DNA of 47,338 bases from Flavobacterium branchiophilum NBRC 15030 = ATCC 35035 (GCF_002217205.1 NZ_MUGT01000006.1:10001-57338); one strand, 5' to 3'. Shown: positions 27,351 through 34,629, numbered from the stretch's first letter. Numbers and translations are program-made. The notes: a model not told the origin generated them from the sequence alone.

Positions 27351-28142
27351 ATGGAAAAATTAAAGAATTTTATAGAAAAATACAAATTTTTACTGATTAT
27401 ATTGACTTTTATTTCTACAGTCCTAGTAATAAAAAAAGATTATTTAGAAACAGTAGTATTCAAATCTTCTGTTATGAAAAATGATATAGATATTTACAAA
27501 GAAAACTGCAATTTTGATTTTGAATATTTATTGATTGGCTCTCAAAACATTGTATATAGTTTATCAAACAAATTAATAACTGATAAGGATGACAAAGCAC
27601 TAGAATTGTCAAGTTTAGTTAACAAAAGGTTTATTAAAAATGAAATATATAAAGAATATGTAGAATTTGATGGATTTTTAAATAATCAAAGTGATGTTTC
27701 AAACGTTTGTCTTTATCTTCTTAGTATTAAACAAAATGGTACTGTAAAAGCAAGAAATGTTATTGTAGAACTTGATGAAATCCAAACAGAAAAAGGGTTT
27801 AATTCAACCAAAACAAGTTTTTTGAACTCATTGCATAAAAGTTCTAAAAAGAAGAAATATATTAATATTGGAGATATGAATAATATAAGTGGTGTATTAA
27901 TTCCTATTTTTTTTATCTACCAAACTAAAGAAACAGTTGAAAAAGAAATAAATTCAATGAATAATCTAGGTGAAGATTATGGTCTTGATTTTGAGTCATT
28001 TGATAAAACTAATAAAACTTTATTATTACCTACAAAAATATTTTTTATAAATGATCTAAATAATGAGAAACAATATTTAAATATTAGAAAAATGTTAGAC
28101 TATTCACAGTTTGAATTAATAAATATTGCCACTAAAGGTTAA
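27351..28142 (+). CDS. Cassette 1: membrane-anchored protein of unknown function
   Basis: The 263-aa product has one hydrophobic segment near the N-terminus (about residues 12-27, FLLIILTFISTVLVIK), so it is probably anchored in the inner membrane with the rest outside or, less likely, inside. The body is Asn/Lys-rich with no motif I recognise. The gene begins 20 bp after the first GTT core and ends 8 bp before the next palindromic site, filling its cassette. Its role may be defence, by analogy with its neighbours, but nothing in its sequence shows that. Confidence 0.7.
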   Translation: MEKLKNFIEKYKFLLIILTFISTVLVIKKDYLETVVFKSSVMKNDIDIYKENCNFDFEYLLIGSQNIVYSLSNKLITDKDDKALELSSLVNKRFIKNEIYKEYVEFDGFLNNQSDVSNVCLYLLSIKQNGTVKARNVIVELDEIQTEKGFNSTKTSFLNSLHKSSKKKKYINIGDMNNISGVLIPIFFIYQTKETVEKEINSMNNLGEDYGLDFESFDKTNKTLLLPTKIFFINDLNNEKQYLNIRKMLDYSQFELINIATKG

Positions 28143-28148
28143 AAAACT

Positions 28149-28284
28149 GCAACTAACCGCATATTTATGAAATGGCGGGTTTAGTGCTAAATTAAAACTT
28201 TGTGCATCAAAGAAAGTGTAGTGCTAAAATGAAACATCGGTTTTCAAAAGCCGCCACTTCATAAATATGCAAAACGTTGGCAGC
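28149..28284 (+). repeat. attC-like site 1 between cassettes 1 and 2
   Basis: A left core GCAACTAAC (28149-28157) and right core GTTGGCAGC (28276-28284) enclose a palindrome: GCATATTTATGAAATGGCGG (28159-28178) pairs with the right arm at 28251-28270 with one mismatch. The interior (AGTGCTAAA, AACTTTGTGCATCAAAGAAAGT) is shared with site 3. Size and layout resemble large integron attC sites. Confidence 0.75.
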
Positions 28285-28346
28285 AAGTGTAAAGCGACAG
28301 CAAAAAACCACCAAAATTTTACTAAAAACAAATTGTAAACAATATT

Positions 28347-28367
28347 TTTTACCATTAAATGGTAAAA
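28347..28367. promoter_or_regulatory. 21-bp palindrome, candidate operator of the ATPase cassette
   Basis: TTTTACCATT-A-AATGGTAAAA is perfectly symmetrical around one central base. It ends 16 bp before the -7 element of the promoter driving the ATPase gene, so it covers the -33 zone and may bind a dimeric repressor. No regulator gene is in this cassette. Confidence 0.5.
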
Positions 28368-28383
28368 TTTAAAAATCATTTTG

Positions 28384-28391
28384 TATCTTTG
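28384..28391 (+). promoter_or_regulatory. Promoter -7 element inside cassette 2
   Basis: TATCTTTG matches TAnnTTTG, 20 nt before the start codon of the ATPase gene. There is no TTG at the -33 position, where the palindrome lies instead. Confidence 0.55.
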
Positions 28392-28411
28392 CACATAATA
28401 AAAGACGAAAA

Positions 28412-29620
28412 ATGTTACTATCATTCAAAATAAAAAATTTTTTATCATATAAAGATGAAAATCAATTGCTTATGACCTCAGTAAAGTCGTTTAAGGAATT
28501 GAAAAAGGATAATTTATTTAAAGAGAGAGAGTTTGAAATTCTAAAGACAGCGGCAATATATGGCTCAAATGGAGGTGGAAAAAGCAACTTCATAAAAGCT
28601 ATGGGTACAATGGGTAGTATAATTCATAATTCTTTTGCTGAATCTTTGAAAAAAGAAGAAGATAGAAAACTACCTATTGATTATTATTTTAAACTAAACA
28701 ACGAAACTATAAACTCTCCAATTGAATTTGAAGTAGTATTTATAAAAAATTCTTTTGTTTATAGATATGGCTTTCAGATAAAAGGTTACGATATTGTCAA
28801 AGAGTGGTTGTTTCAAAAAAAAGAAGTTGAAACTAATTTGTTTATGCGTGAACTTAACGAGTTCAAAATAAATAATACTAGTTTTGCAGAAGGAAACGAA
28901 TACAAGAAAAAAGTTAATCAGAATATTTTATTTATCAGTTATTTAGCTCAAAATAACACAAAAGTTGCATCTGAAATATTTAATTGGTTTAACGATTTAT
29001 ATGTTGTTAATGCAATTGTTAATACGCATTACGAAAAAGTAACTAAAGAACTTTTAAAAAGTGACCCGAAATTTAAAATTTGGTTATCTTACGCTGTTAA
29101 TTTTTTAAATATTTCTAATGTTGATATTGACAGTCAAAATAACATAATTACTTATCATAACAAATTCGACAATGACAATTTATTAATTGGAACTATACCG
29201 TTTGAATTGGAAATGAATGAAAGTGAGGGCACAAAAAAACTCATTTATATTTTAGGTGCTATTTACGATACTTTACAAAATGGTAGGGTTTTATTTGTAG
29301 ATGAGTTAGATTCAAAATTACATCCAAATTTAACGAAGAAATTAATCAGATTTTTTCACGAATTCAACAAAAAGAATGCACAATTTATTTTTACTTTACA
29401 CGACTCTAACTTACTTGACAAGGATATATTTAGACGTGACCAAATATGGTTTGTTGATAAAAATAAACTAGGTTCCTCAGAATTGTATTCTCTTTCTGAC
29501 TTTGATGCAACAGTTGTTAGGAATACTTCTGACTACAGAAAAAAATACCTTGATTTAACTTTTGGAGCGGCTAATTCATTAGATGTTACCAACCAATTAA
29601 TTGATCTAATGTATGGCTAA
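28412..29620 (+). CDS. Cassette 2: AAA family ATPase (AAA15/21, OLD/RloA-like)
   Basis: The 402-aa protein starts with the ABC-type AAA signature FKIKNFLSYKDENQLLM and has Walker A GSNGGGKS (51-58), Walker B RVLFVDELDSKLHPNL (about 291) and the switch FTLHDSNLLD (about 328). Such stand-alone SMC-like ATPases are found in abortive-infection and other anti-phage modules, where they sense infection and control an effector. The stop codon overlaps the next gene by 8 bp, so the two proteins should be made together. The promoter and palindrome upstream show that this cassette does not rely on the array promoter. Confidence 0.88.
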   Translation: MLLSFKIKNFLSYKDENQLLMTSVKSFKELKKDNLFKEREFEILKTAAIYGSNGGGKSNFIKAMGTMGSIIHNSFAESLKKEEDRKLPIDYYFKLNNETINSPIEFEVVFIKNSFVYRYGFQIKGYDIVKEWLFQKKEVETNLFMRELNEFKINNTSFAEGNEYKKKVNQNILFISYLAQNNTKVASEIFNWFNDLYVVNAIVNTHYEKVTKELLKSDPKFKIWLSYAVNFLNISNVDIDSQNNIITYHNKFDNDNLLIGTIPFELEMNESEGTKKLIYILGAIYDTLQNGRVLFVDELDSKLHPNLTKKLIRFFHEFNKKNAQFIFTLHDSNLLDKDIFRRDQIWFVDKNKLGSSELYSLSDFDATVVRNTSDYRKKYLDLTFGAANSLDVTNQLIDLMYG

Positions 29621-30038
29621 TCTGAATCGTAAAAGAGGTCATCGTTCTGCAGTTGAACCTAAAAAAATATTAATTTCGTTTTGTTTTTCAAAAATAGACA
29701 AAACTCAAGGTCAAACCATTGAAGAATGGGAACAACTTGGTTTATTATCTACTTTCATTGTAAAGTCACAGCAAATTTCTAATATGGAATACCAACAGGC
29801 TCTTGCTCAGCAGTTAATAAAGCAATATACAAAAGTTGGGTTTCCAGAAAATTCTGAATTTATAGAACCTAAACACGTTACCCCTACTTATTGGGCAGTT
29901 ATACATATAACACAAAACAGCAAGGAAGTTGTAGTAGGTTATCTTGATGAAAACAATGTGTTCTATATTATTTTCTTAGACAAGGAACATAAATTTTGGC
30001 CAACTGACATTCAAAGTAGAGGAAAAAATAAACGATGA
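29613..30038 (+). CDS. Cassette 2: small partner of the AAA ATPase, unknown function
   Basis: The 141-aa protein overlaps the ATPase gene by 8 bp (ATGGCTAA), indicating translational coupling. It begins with a basic stretch (NLNRKRGHRSAVEPKK), then FSKIDKTQGQTIEEWEQLGL, and ends with WAVIHITQNSKEVVVGYLD and IIFLDKEHKFWPTDIQSRGK. I recall proteins with this F-x-L-D-x-x-H-x-F-W ending beside AAA15 ATPases in many bacteria, but no assigned function. It does not look like RloB, a common partner of such ATPases. It is the best candidate for effector or regulator of the pair. Confidence 0.75.
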   Translation: MANLNRKRGHRSAVEPKKILISFCFSKIDKTQGQTIEEWEQLGLLSTFIVKSQQISNMEYQQALAQQLIKQYTKVGFPENSEFIEPKHVTPTYWAVIHITQNSKEVVVGYLDENNVFYIIFLDKEHKFWPTDIQSRGKNKR

Positions 30039-30046
30039 TAACACCA

Positions 30047-30182
30047 GCTGCCAACAAGGTATTTGCAAAAAAGCGGGTTAAGTGCTTTATCAAAGTTCTG
30101 TAATTATTTATTAACTTTGTTGCTTAATCGAAGGAAAGTGTATTTTAAACCGCTTCTTCGCAAATACCCAACCGTTAGGCAC
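30047..30182 (+). repeat. attC-like site 2 between cassettes 2 and 3
   Basis: Left core GCTGCCAAC (30047-30055) and right core GTTAGGCAC (30174-30182), the latter matching GTTRRRY. Arms GGTATTTGC (30058-30066) / GCAAATACC (30160-30168) and AAGCGG (30071-30076) / CCGCTT (30150-30155) pair perfectly, separated by an unpaired AAAA/GAAG patch like the extrahelical spacer of attC sites. The interior differs in sequence from sites 1 and 3. Confidence 0.78.
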
Positions 30183-30214
30183 AATATTACCCGAAAAAAC
30201 GAAAAACAACATAA

Positions 30215-31096
30215 ATGGCAAAACGAACAACAAATCCACAACAAATTGAACCGACAATTTTAGTAAAATCAAAATCAACATTCAAAAATGAAATTGAAGA
30301 TAGAATAAACAAAGGTGAAGAAATTTTAAAAAGCACAATTCAATCCGAATCTGACTTTATAAATATCAAAAAGGAATACTCTTTATGGACAGATTATAAT
30401 CTTGAATTACTTAAACAATCATTTAATATTCCAACAAACGAATATAGAAAAAGCTATGATAATGCTGGAGAATGGAATGGTTTTATGGTTGTTTCAACAA
30501 TGGATTCTAGAACCAGTATTGGCGAAGAAGTTCAAAAATTTACTAGTAAATTTAAAACCAAAATTGATAATTTATCAAAGCTATATCAAAAAATTGATTT
30601 GCTTAAATCTAGCGAACCCGAAATACAACAAATTGAAAGTGCCAAAGTTGAGTTAGATATGAATCAAGTGTTCATAGTTCACGGACACGACGAATTAGCA
30701 CAATCCGAAACCGCAAGGTTTGTTTCAAAATTAGGGTTTGAACCAATAATTCTTCACGAACAAGCAAGTTCAGGAAAAACTATAATTGAAAAAATTGAAG
30801 AATATACAAATGTTGGTTTTGGTATTGTTCTTTATACTCCTTGCGATTTAGGAGCAAAAAAAGGAGATGAAGAACATTTAAAAAGTAGAGCAAGACAAAA
30901 TGTTGTATTTGAACACGGATATTTAATTGGCAAAATCGGAAGAGAAAATGTATGTGCATTAGTAAAAGGAAATATAGAAACACCAAATGACATATCAGGC
31001 GTTGTTTATGTTTCAATGGACGGAAATTGGAAATTAGATTTAGCCAAAGAATTGAGAAATAGCGGTTATAAAGTAGATATGAATTTAGTAATTTAA
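30215..31096 (+). CDS. Cassette 3: TIR-like nucleotide-binding protein
   Basis: The 293-aa protein has a charged, helical N-terminal half (about 1-145, likely coiled coil around 100-130) and a C-terminal TIR-like domain (about 150-290) of the type found in CAP12/Pycsar effectors: VFIVHGHDELAQSETARFVSKLG, SSGKTIIEKIE, LYTPCDLGA, RARQNVVFEHGYLIG and NVCALVKG. Relatives bind nucleotides and several TIR effectors destroy NAD+ to stop phage growth. No cyclase or other signal-producing gene is in the cassette, so the sensor must be the N-terminal half or encoded elsewhere. The gene has no promoter of its own: only 32 bp separate its ATG from the core. Confidence 0.85.
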   Translation: MAKRTTNPQQIEPTILVKSKSTFKNEIEDRINKGEEILKSTIQSESDFINIKKEYSLWTDYNLELLKQSFNIPTNEYRKSYDNAGEWNGFMVVSTMDSRTSIGEEVQKFTSKFKTKIDNLSKLYQKIDLLKSSEPEIQQIESAKVELDMNQVFIVHGHDELAQSETARFVSKLGFEPIILHEQASSGKTIIEKIEEYTNVGFGIVLYTPCDLGAKKGDEEHLKSRARQNVVFEHGYLIGKIGRENVCALVKGNIETPNDISGVVYVSMDGNWKLDLAKELRNSGYKVDMNLVI

Positions 31097-31107
31097 CAAT
31101 AAATACT

Positions 31108-31244
31108 GTGCCTAACAGCAGTTTGCAGAAATGGCGGGTTTAGAGCTAAAAGTAAACTTTGTGCATCAAAGAAAGTTAAGTGCTAAAATGAAGCATCAGT
31201 TTTCAAAAACCGCCACTTCATAAATATGTAAAACGTTATGTGCC
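31108..31244 (+). repeat. attC-like site 3 between cassettes 3 and 4
   Basis: Left core GTGCCTAAC (31108-31116), matching RYYYAAC if read GCCTAAC, and right core GTTATGTGCC (31235-31244). The inner arms TGGCGG / CCGCCA pair, but the outer part of the left arm (GCAGTTTGCAGAA) no longer matches the right arm, which is nearly identical to that of site 1. This suggests recombination or conversion between sites. Confidence 0.75.
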
Positions 31245-31268
31245 ATATTAGAAAAAACCGACAAAACT

Positions 31269-31865
31269 ATGCTAGCAGTTCATTGGACACCAGTAGGTAA
31301 GACAAAAAATATTCTAAAAAACGGAATTACAAAATCAAAGAAAGGACTTTACTGCTTTCCTTTGACAGGACACAAATCATTGGATAAATGGTGGATTTAT
31401 TTTTTTAATCAATGTAGTGTTAGGCAAAGAAAAAAATACAATGGTGTTGTTTTTAGAATTAAACAAAGTGATTTGCCTGCATATTTTGGACATTGGATAA
31501 GTGCAACAAATAAAGACAACTTCAAAAAAGAAATAACGAATTTAAAAGAACTTGGAAAAGAGTTCAAACAAACAATTATATGGAGACTTGGTGAAGAACT
31601 TGCAGAAAAAGAAAATATTGGAAAAGACATTTTTGATCACGAAAAAAGGACAGAACTATATTTAGAACTCGTTGAAAAGGAACTTGAAAAAAATCCAAGT
31701 GTTTTAAATGAAAAACTAAATGACCTTGATTTTATGACTTATTCACTAGAAGACTATCAAATTGTATTATCTAATTCAATTACAGCAGACAGAATAATAA
31801 AATTAATTCCTCAAGGTGATGAATTTGGACGCATAACAAGACTAAAGAAAAAATACGGCACATAA
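31269..31865 (+). CDS. Cassette 4: unknown protein, possible ART-like fold
   Basis: The 198-aa soluble protein begins LAVHWTPVGKTKNILKNGITKSKKGLYCFP. A His-x-Thr followed by a short helix ending in Gly-Ile is reminiscent of ADP-ribosyltransferase-like proteins such as DarT, and a later Glu (for example in RLGEELAEKE) could be catalytic; this is only a guess from a short pattern. Other features are a Trp/aromatic segment DKWWIYFFNQC and a charged C-terminal half. The stop codon TAA lies inside the cassette end core GGCACATAAC, and the ATG is 24 bp after the opening core, so the gene fills the cassette fully. Confidence 0.7.
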   Translation: MLAVHWTPVGKTKNILKNGITKSKKGLYCFPLTGHKSLDKWWIYFFNQCSVRQRKKYNGVVFRIKQSDLPAYFGHWISATNKDNFKKEITNLKELGKEFKQTIIWRLGEELAEKENIGKDIFDHEKRTELYLELVEKELEKNPSVLNEKLNDLDFMTYSLEDYQIVLSNSITADRIIKLIPQGDEFGRITRLKKKYGT

Positions 31866-32142
31866 CAGCTAGCCTCTCGTTGCGGCTGAAAGACGTGCAA
31901 TGAATTGTAATCAACGAATACCTATAAAAAATATAGTTAATTAGTTAAACTCGTGTTGAACGTAAACAATTACATTCAAACCCCTTATGGGTTTATCGAA
32001 AAGTTTTTTGTTTGCATTTCAAGAGAATTTAGTTCCTCTTTTTTTATGAAAATTTGTAAATAAATGCTATTTTATTTCAATTTTTTTTATTATTTTTGGA
32101 AAATATTTAACGGCAGTTTTTTCACAGACTTACGTTAGTGGC
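31857..32142 (+). repeat. Right end of the array: degenerate site 4
   Basis: The left core GGCACATAAC (31857-31866) is the exact complement of the opening core of cassette 4. A palindromic arm does not follow. A possible right core GTTAGTGGC lies at 32134-32142, and CTAGCC / GGCTAG near the two cores can pair, but the 286-bp span is twice that of the other sites. The site may have been interrupted or have decayed. Confidence 0.4.
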
Positions 32143-32213
32143 TAGTTTGCCAAAAAAACGCATAAAACAGAAATTATTATTTTTTCCTATCTGCATTTTT
32201 TTCCTCATGAGCA
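31867..32213. other. Gene-free region at the right end of the array
   Basis: About 350 bp without a supported gene. It holds a small hairpin AAACCC-CTTAT-GGGTTT (31978-31994), a terminator candidate and the possible right core of site 4. From 32046 it is mainly A and T. Confidence 0.5.
32021..32045 (+). terminator. Candidate terminator after cassette 4
   Basis: AAGAGAA pairs with TTCCTCTT (one bulged base) across TTTAG, followed by five more T. It could end transcription of the array. Confidence 0.45.
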
Positions 32214-32560
32214 TTGTCCCAAACAGTTTTACAAATGGATAGAAATAACGATGTTTACTATGTTTTTTGTAAAGTAAATGGAATTCCACTAAATTTCATA
32301 TTTAATATGGGGTCATCTGATGTGTCTATATCTTTGACGGAAGCATCATTTATGATAAGAATGGATTTCTTAAAAATGAAGATCTCGGAAAGAATGTATA
32401 TTATAGAGTCGCAAATGGAACTTCTGCTAAAGGAACAAAACTAAACATTACAGAAATTGAACTTGGAGGCTAAAAGTTATTTAATATACAAGCATCCATA
32501 GTTCATGAAACAAATGCACCACACCTCTGTGGTTGTTTTTATATAAAAAAACATGATTAA
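32214..32560 (+). pseudogene. Decayed retropepsin-like aspartic protease
   Basis: The first frame reads DVYYVFCKVNGIPLNFIFNMGSSDVSISLTEASFM, matching the retropepsin-like (clan AA) family whose active-site motif is D-T/S-G-A-S. Here the catalytic Asp is Asn (FNMGSS) and position 2 is Met. After about 32355 the homology moves to another frame (NGFLKNEDLGKNVYYRVANG and then GTKLNITEIELGG), hits a TAA at 32471-32473, and resumes with NIQASIVHETNAPH to about 32560. So there is a changed catalytic residue, a frameshift and a stop. Intact homologues are about 120-150 aa. Confidence 0.75.
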
Positions 32561-32573
32561 AAATTAAAACCAA

Positions 32574-32590
32574 TTTGTGTGATACTGTCC
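32574..32590 (-). repeat. Right half of imperfect inverted repeat flanking the island
   Basis: TTTGTGTGATACTGTCC is the inverted partner of the site at 26863-26879 with one mismatch, and is followed by AAAAAA as the left copy is preceded by TTTTTT (one extra base there). Confidence 0.45.
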
Positions 32591-32691
32591 AAAAAATTAT
32601 TCTTAAATTCGTAAGTTTAAAAATTGACGCATCATTTGTTATAAAATGCTATAATCAAATCATGTAAAGATTAATTTTGAAACTAATTAAA

Positions 32692-33171
32692 ATGAAGAAT
32701 CAATTTAAAATAACATCAAAACTAAACCCAACCGAACAAATGATTGAAGTTTTGGGTTTTATTCTCTTATTGGCTTATTGTAGTACAATTTATATTTCAT
32801 ATCATAAATTACCAGCTAAAATCCCAATTCATTATAATATAAAAGGCGAAATAGACCATTATGGTTCAAAAAATACAATCTTTATATTGCCATTTATAGC
32901 TATTTTACTATATATTTTGCCTTTAATTTTAAATAAAAAAAATAAGGATAAAGATTTAGATACTTTTGAAAATGATGTAAATATTGATAAATTAGTAAGA
33001 TTTGTTAAAATAATAATCATCATTATATTTTTTTCAATTGATTATTTTACAATTGAATCAGCCTTGGGAAAATCACAAGGGCTTGGTAAGTGGTTTTTGA
33101 TGATAATGTGTGGGATTTTATTAATTCCTATTGTATATTTTGGTTATAAAAGCTATTTAAAATTCAAATAA
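32692..33171 (+). CDS. DUF1648 domain membrane protein
   Basis: The roughly 160-aa integral membrane protein has four hydrophobic segments (about 20-40, 60-80, 100-118 and 128-148). Between the first two is the DUF1648 signature LPAKIPIHYNIKGEIDHYGSK. The function of the family is unknown; some members (SdpI/SdpR type) relate to immunity against a peptide toxin. The ATG at 32677 would add five residues; MKNQFKITSKLNP looks more natural. It is the first ordinary gene to the right of the island and stands alone. Confidence 0.8.
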   Translation: MKNQFKITSKLNPTEQMIEVLGFILLLAYCSTIYISYHKLPAKIPIHYNIKGEIDHYGSKNTIFILPFIAILLYILPLILNKKNKDKDLDTFENDVNIDKLVRFVKIIIIIIFFSIDYFTIESALGKSQGLGKWFLMIMCGILLIPIVYFGYKSYLKFK

Positions 33172-33275
33172 AAAAGAATTTAATTGTTAAATAAAATATT
33201 ATTGTAATAATAATTTTTAATTATTAAAAAAATAACTTTCAAAAAAAGTATTTTCCATTCGTTAAAAACATAAAA

Positions 33276-33908
33276 ATGAATAAGTTCATGAATTTGATAC
33301 ATAAAACAAACAATACATTCATTTTGTACCCTATATATTTTCTTTTCTTTTTTTTACATCATTTGGCTATATCGCAAGTAAAAAAAAATAATTACCCTAA
33401 TTTTGATGAAAATGCTAATTGTATCAAAAAAAGGCATATCAAATTTGACGATCGAAAAAAAATTTTCCCATACAACATGGCAGTTGAAATTTTAATTGTT
33501 TCATTTCAAAATAAAAATAAAAATGAATTCGTGGGTAAGGAAATGATTAATTATTTTAATTCAATAAAAGTAGCTCAAGAAATAATTAACGAGAATGATT
33601 TTTTGGAATTAAAATATCTAACTAGTAAACAAATTGAGGCACTTACAGATGTTATTTTTAATTATGGATACCAATCAAAATTTTATAGTATTGAGGATAT
33701 GAAATGTTATAATCCAAGAAATGCTATCTTATTTTTAGACAAAAATAAGATAATAATTGGTTATATTGAAATTTGTTTCAGTTGCAAGCATCTAAGATCT
33801 AGTAACGTAAATATTAATTTTGGCACATATTGCAAACAAAAATTTGATATAATTAAAAAAATTTTTGAAGAAAGTGGTATAAAATATGGAATTACGGAAG
33901 AAGAATAA
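33276..33908 (+). CDS. Exported protein of unknown function
   Basis: The 210-aa product has a hydrophobic N-terminal segment (about 12-32, FILYPIYFLFFFLHHLAISQ) that ends like a Bacteroidota signal peptide cleaved near Q33. The rest is Asn/Lys-rich, with YLTSKQIEALTDVIFNYGYQ and a CysXXCys-containing end (CFSCKHLRSSNVNINFGTYC) that might bind metal or form disulfides. I do not recognise a family. The methyltransferase gene begins 22 bp later and reads on the same strand. Confidence 0.65.
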   Translation: MNKFMNLIHKTNNTFILYPIYFLFFFLHHLAISQVKKNNYPNFDENANCIKKRHIKFDDRKKIFPYNMAVEILIVSFQNKNKNEFVGKEMINYFNSIKVAQEIINENDFLELKYLTSKQIEALTDVIFNYGYQSKFYSIEDMKCYNPRNAILFLDKNKIIIGYIEICFSCKHLRSSNVNINFGTYCKQKFDIIKKIFEESGIKYGITEEE

Positions 33909-33930
33909 TTATAATAAAATATATAAAACG

Positions 33931-34602
33931 ATGTTCAAAAAAATAGCAAGTTATTTATTTCCAATCAAAGTTTGGGAAGAACGTTCAGCAATTAGCAAAA
34001 CACTCGAGGTTACTTGGAACAATGGCACATTGGTTTTAGATTCAAAAAATGCTAATTATTCTTATGGTAGTTTGCAAAGGATTTTAAAAAAAGGATTGAA
34101 AGTAATTGGTTATCAAACGATTCATGAAATGAATCAAATTTTGTTGTTGGGCGTTGCAGGGGGCTCAGTCATTAAAACGTTGGTGGACGAAGTGGGGTAT
34201 AAGGGTTGCATTACGGGCGTAGAAATAGATGAAAAAGTGATTCAATTATCTGAAAAATATTTTAAATTAAGCCAATACCATAATTTAAAACTCGAATTGG
34301 CCGATGCGTCTGTATTTATACAAAAAAAACAATGGTCTTATGATTTGATTATCATTGATGTTTTTCATGATTTGGAAATGCCTTCTTTTTTATTTGAACA
34401 TCAATTTTGGAATAATGTAAAAGACGCCTTAAATAGCAACGGATATGTAGTGTTCAACACCATTGTTTTGCATGACATACATCAAAAAAGGAACCAATCC
34501 TTAGCCAATTATTGGGAACAACATTTTGAGCCAATTCAAAAAATAGCAAAGCTCGAAAAGTACAATGAATTGTTTATTTTAAAGAAAAAATTTAATAATT
34601 GA
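33931..34602 (+). CDS. Spermidine synthase-like methyltransferase
   Basis: The 223-aa cytoplasmic protein has the Rossmann nucleotide-binding fold of spermidine synthases: ILLLGVAGGSVIKTL (motif I), CITGVEIDEKVIQLSEKYF (acidic motif), LELADASVFI and YDLIIIDVFHDLEMPSFLF. It lacks the N-terminal substrate domain and the gatekeeper residues of true polyamine synthases, so the substrate is unknown; many such small proteins are annotated as spermidine synthase-like. The start MFKKIASYLFPIKVWEERS fits better than the upstream in-frame ATG at 33886, which overlaps the previous gene. Confidence 0.85.
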   Translation: MFKKIASYLFPIKVWEERSAISKTLEVTWNNGTLVLDSKNANYSYGSLQRILKKGLKVIGYQTIHEMNQILLLGVAGGSVIKTLVDEVGYKGCITGVEIDEKVIQLSEKYFKLSQYHNLKLELADASVFIQKKQWSYDLIIIDVFHDLEMPSFLFEHQFWNNVKDALNSNGYVVFNTIVLHDIHQKRNQSLANYWEQHFEPIQKIAKLEKYNELFILKKKFNN

Positions 34603-34629
34603 TAGCTCATTTGATACCTTTTTTTGATT

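Noticed and set aside
29613..30038. RloB, the usual partner of AAA15 ATPases
   Set aside because: The 141-aa protein lacks the RloB length and the acidic Toprim-like pattern, so I left it as unknown.
28149..31244. CRISPR array
   Set aside because: The repeated units are 130-140 bp palindromes separated by whole genes of about 1-1.9 kb, not short direct repeats with short spacers, and no cas genes are present.
27322..32560. Integrase or transposase gene within the island
   Set aside because: None of the proteins encoded in 26.8-32.7 kb has tyrosine recombinase, serine recombinase or DDE transposase motifs. If one serves the array, it is outside the window.
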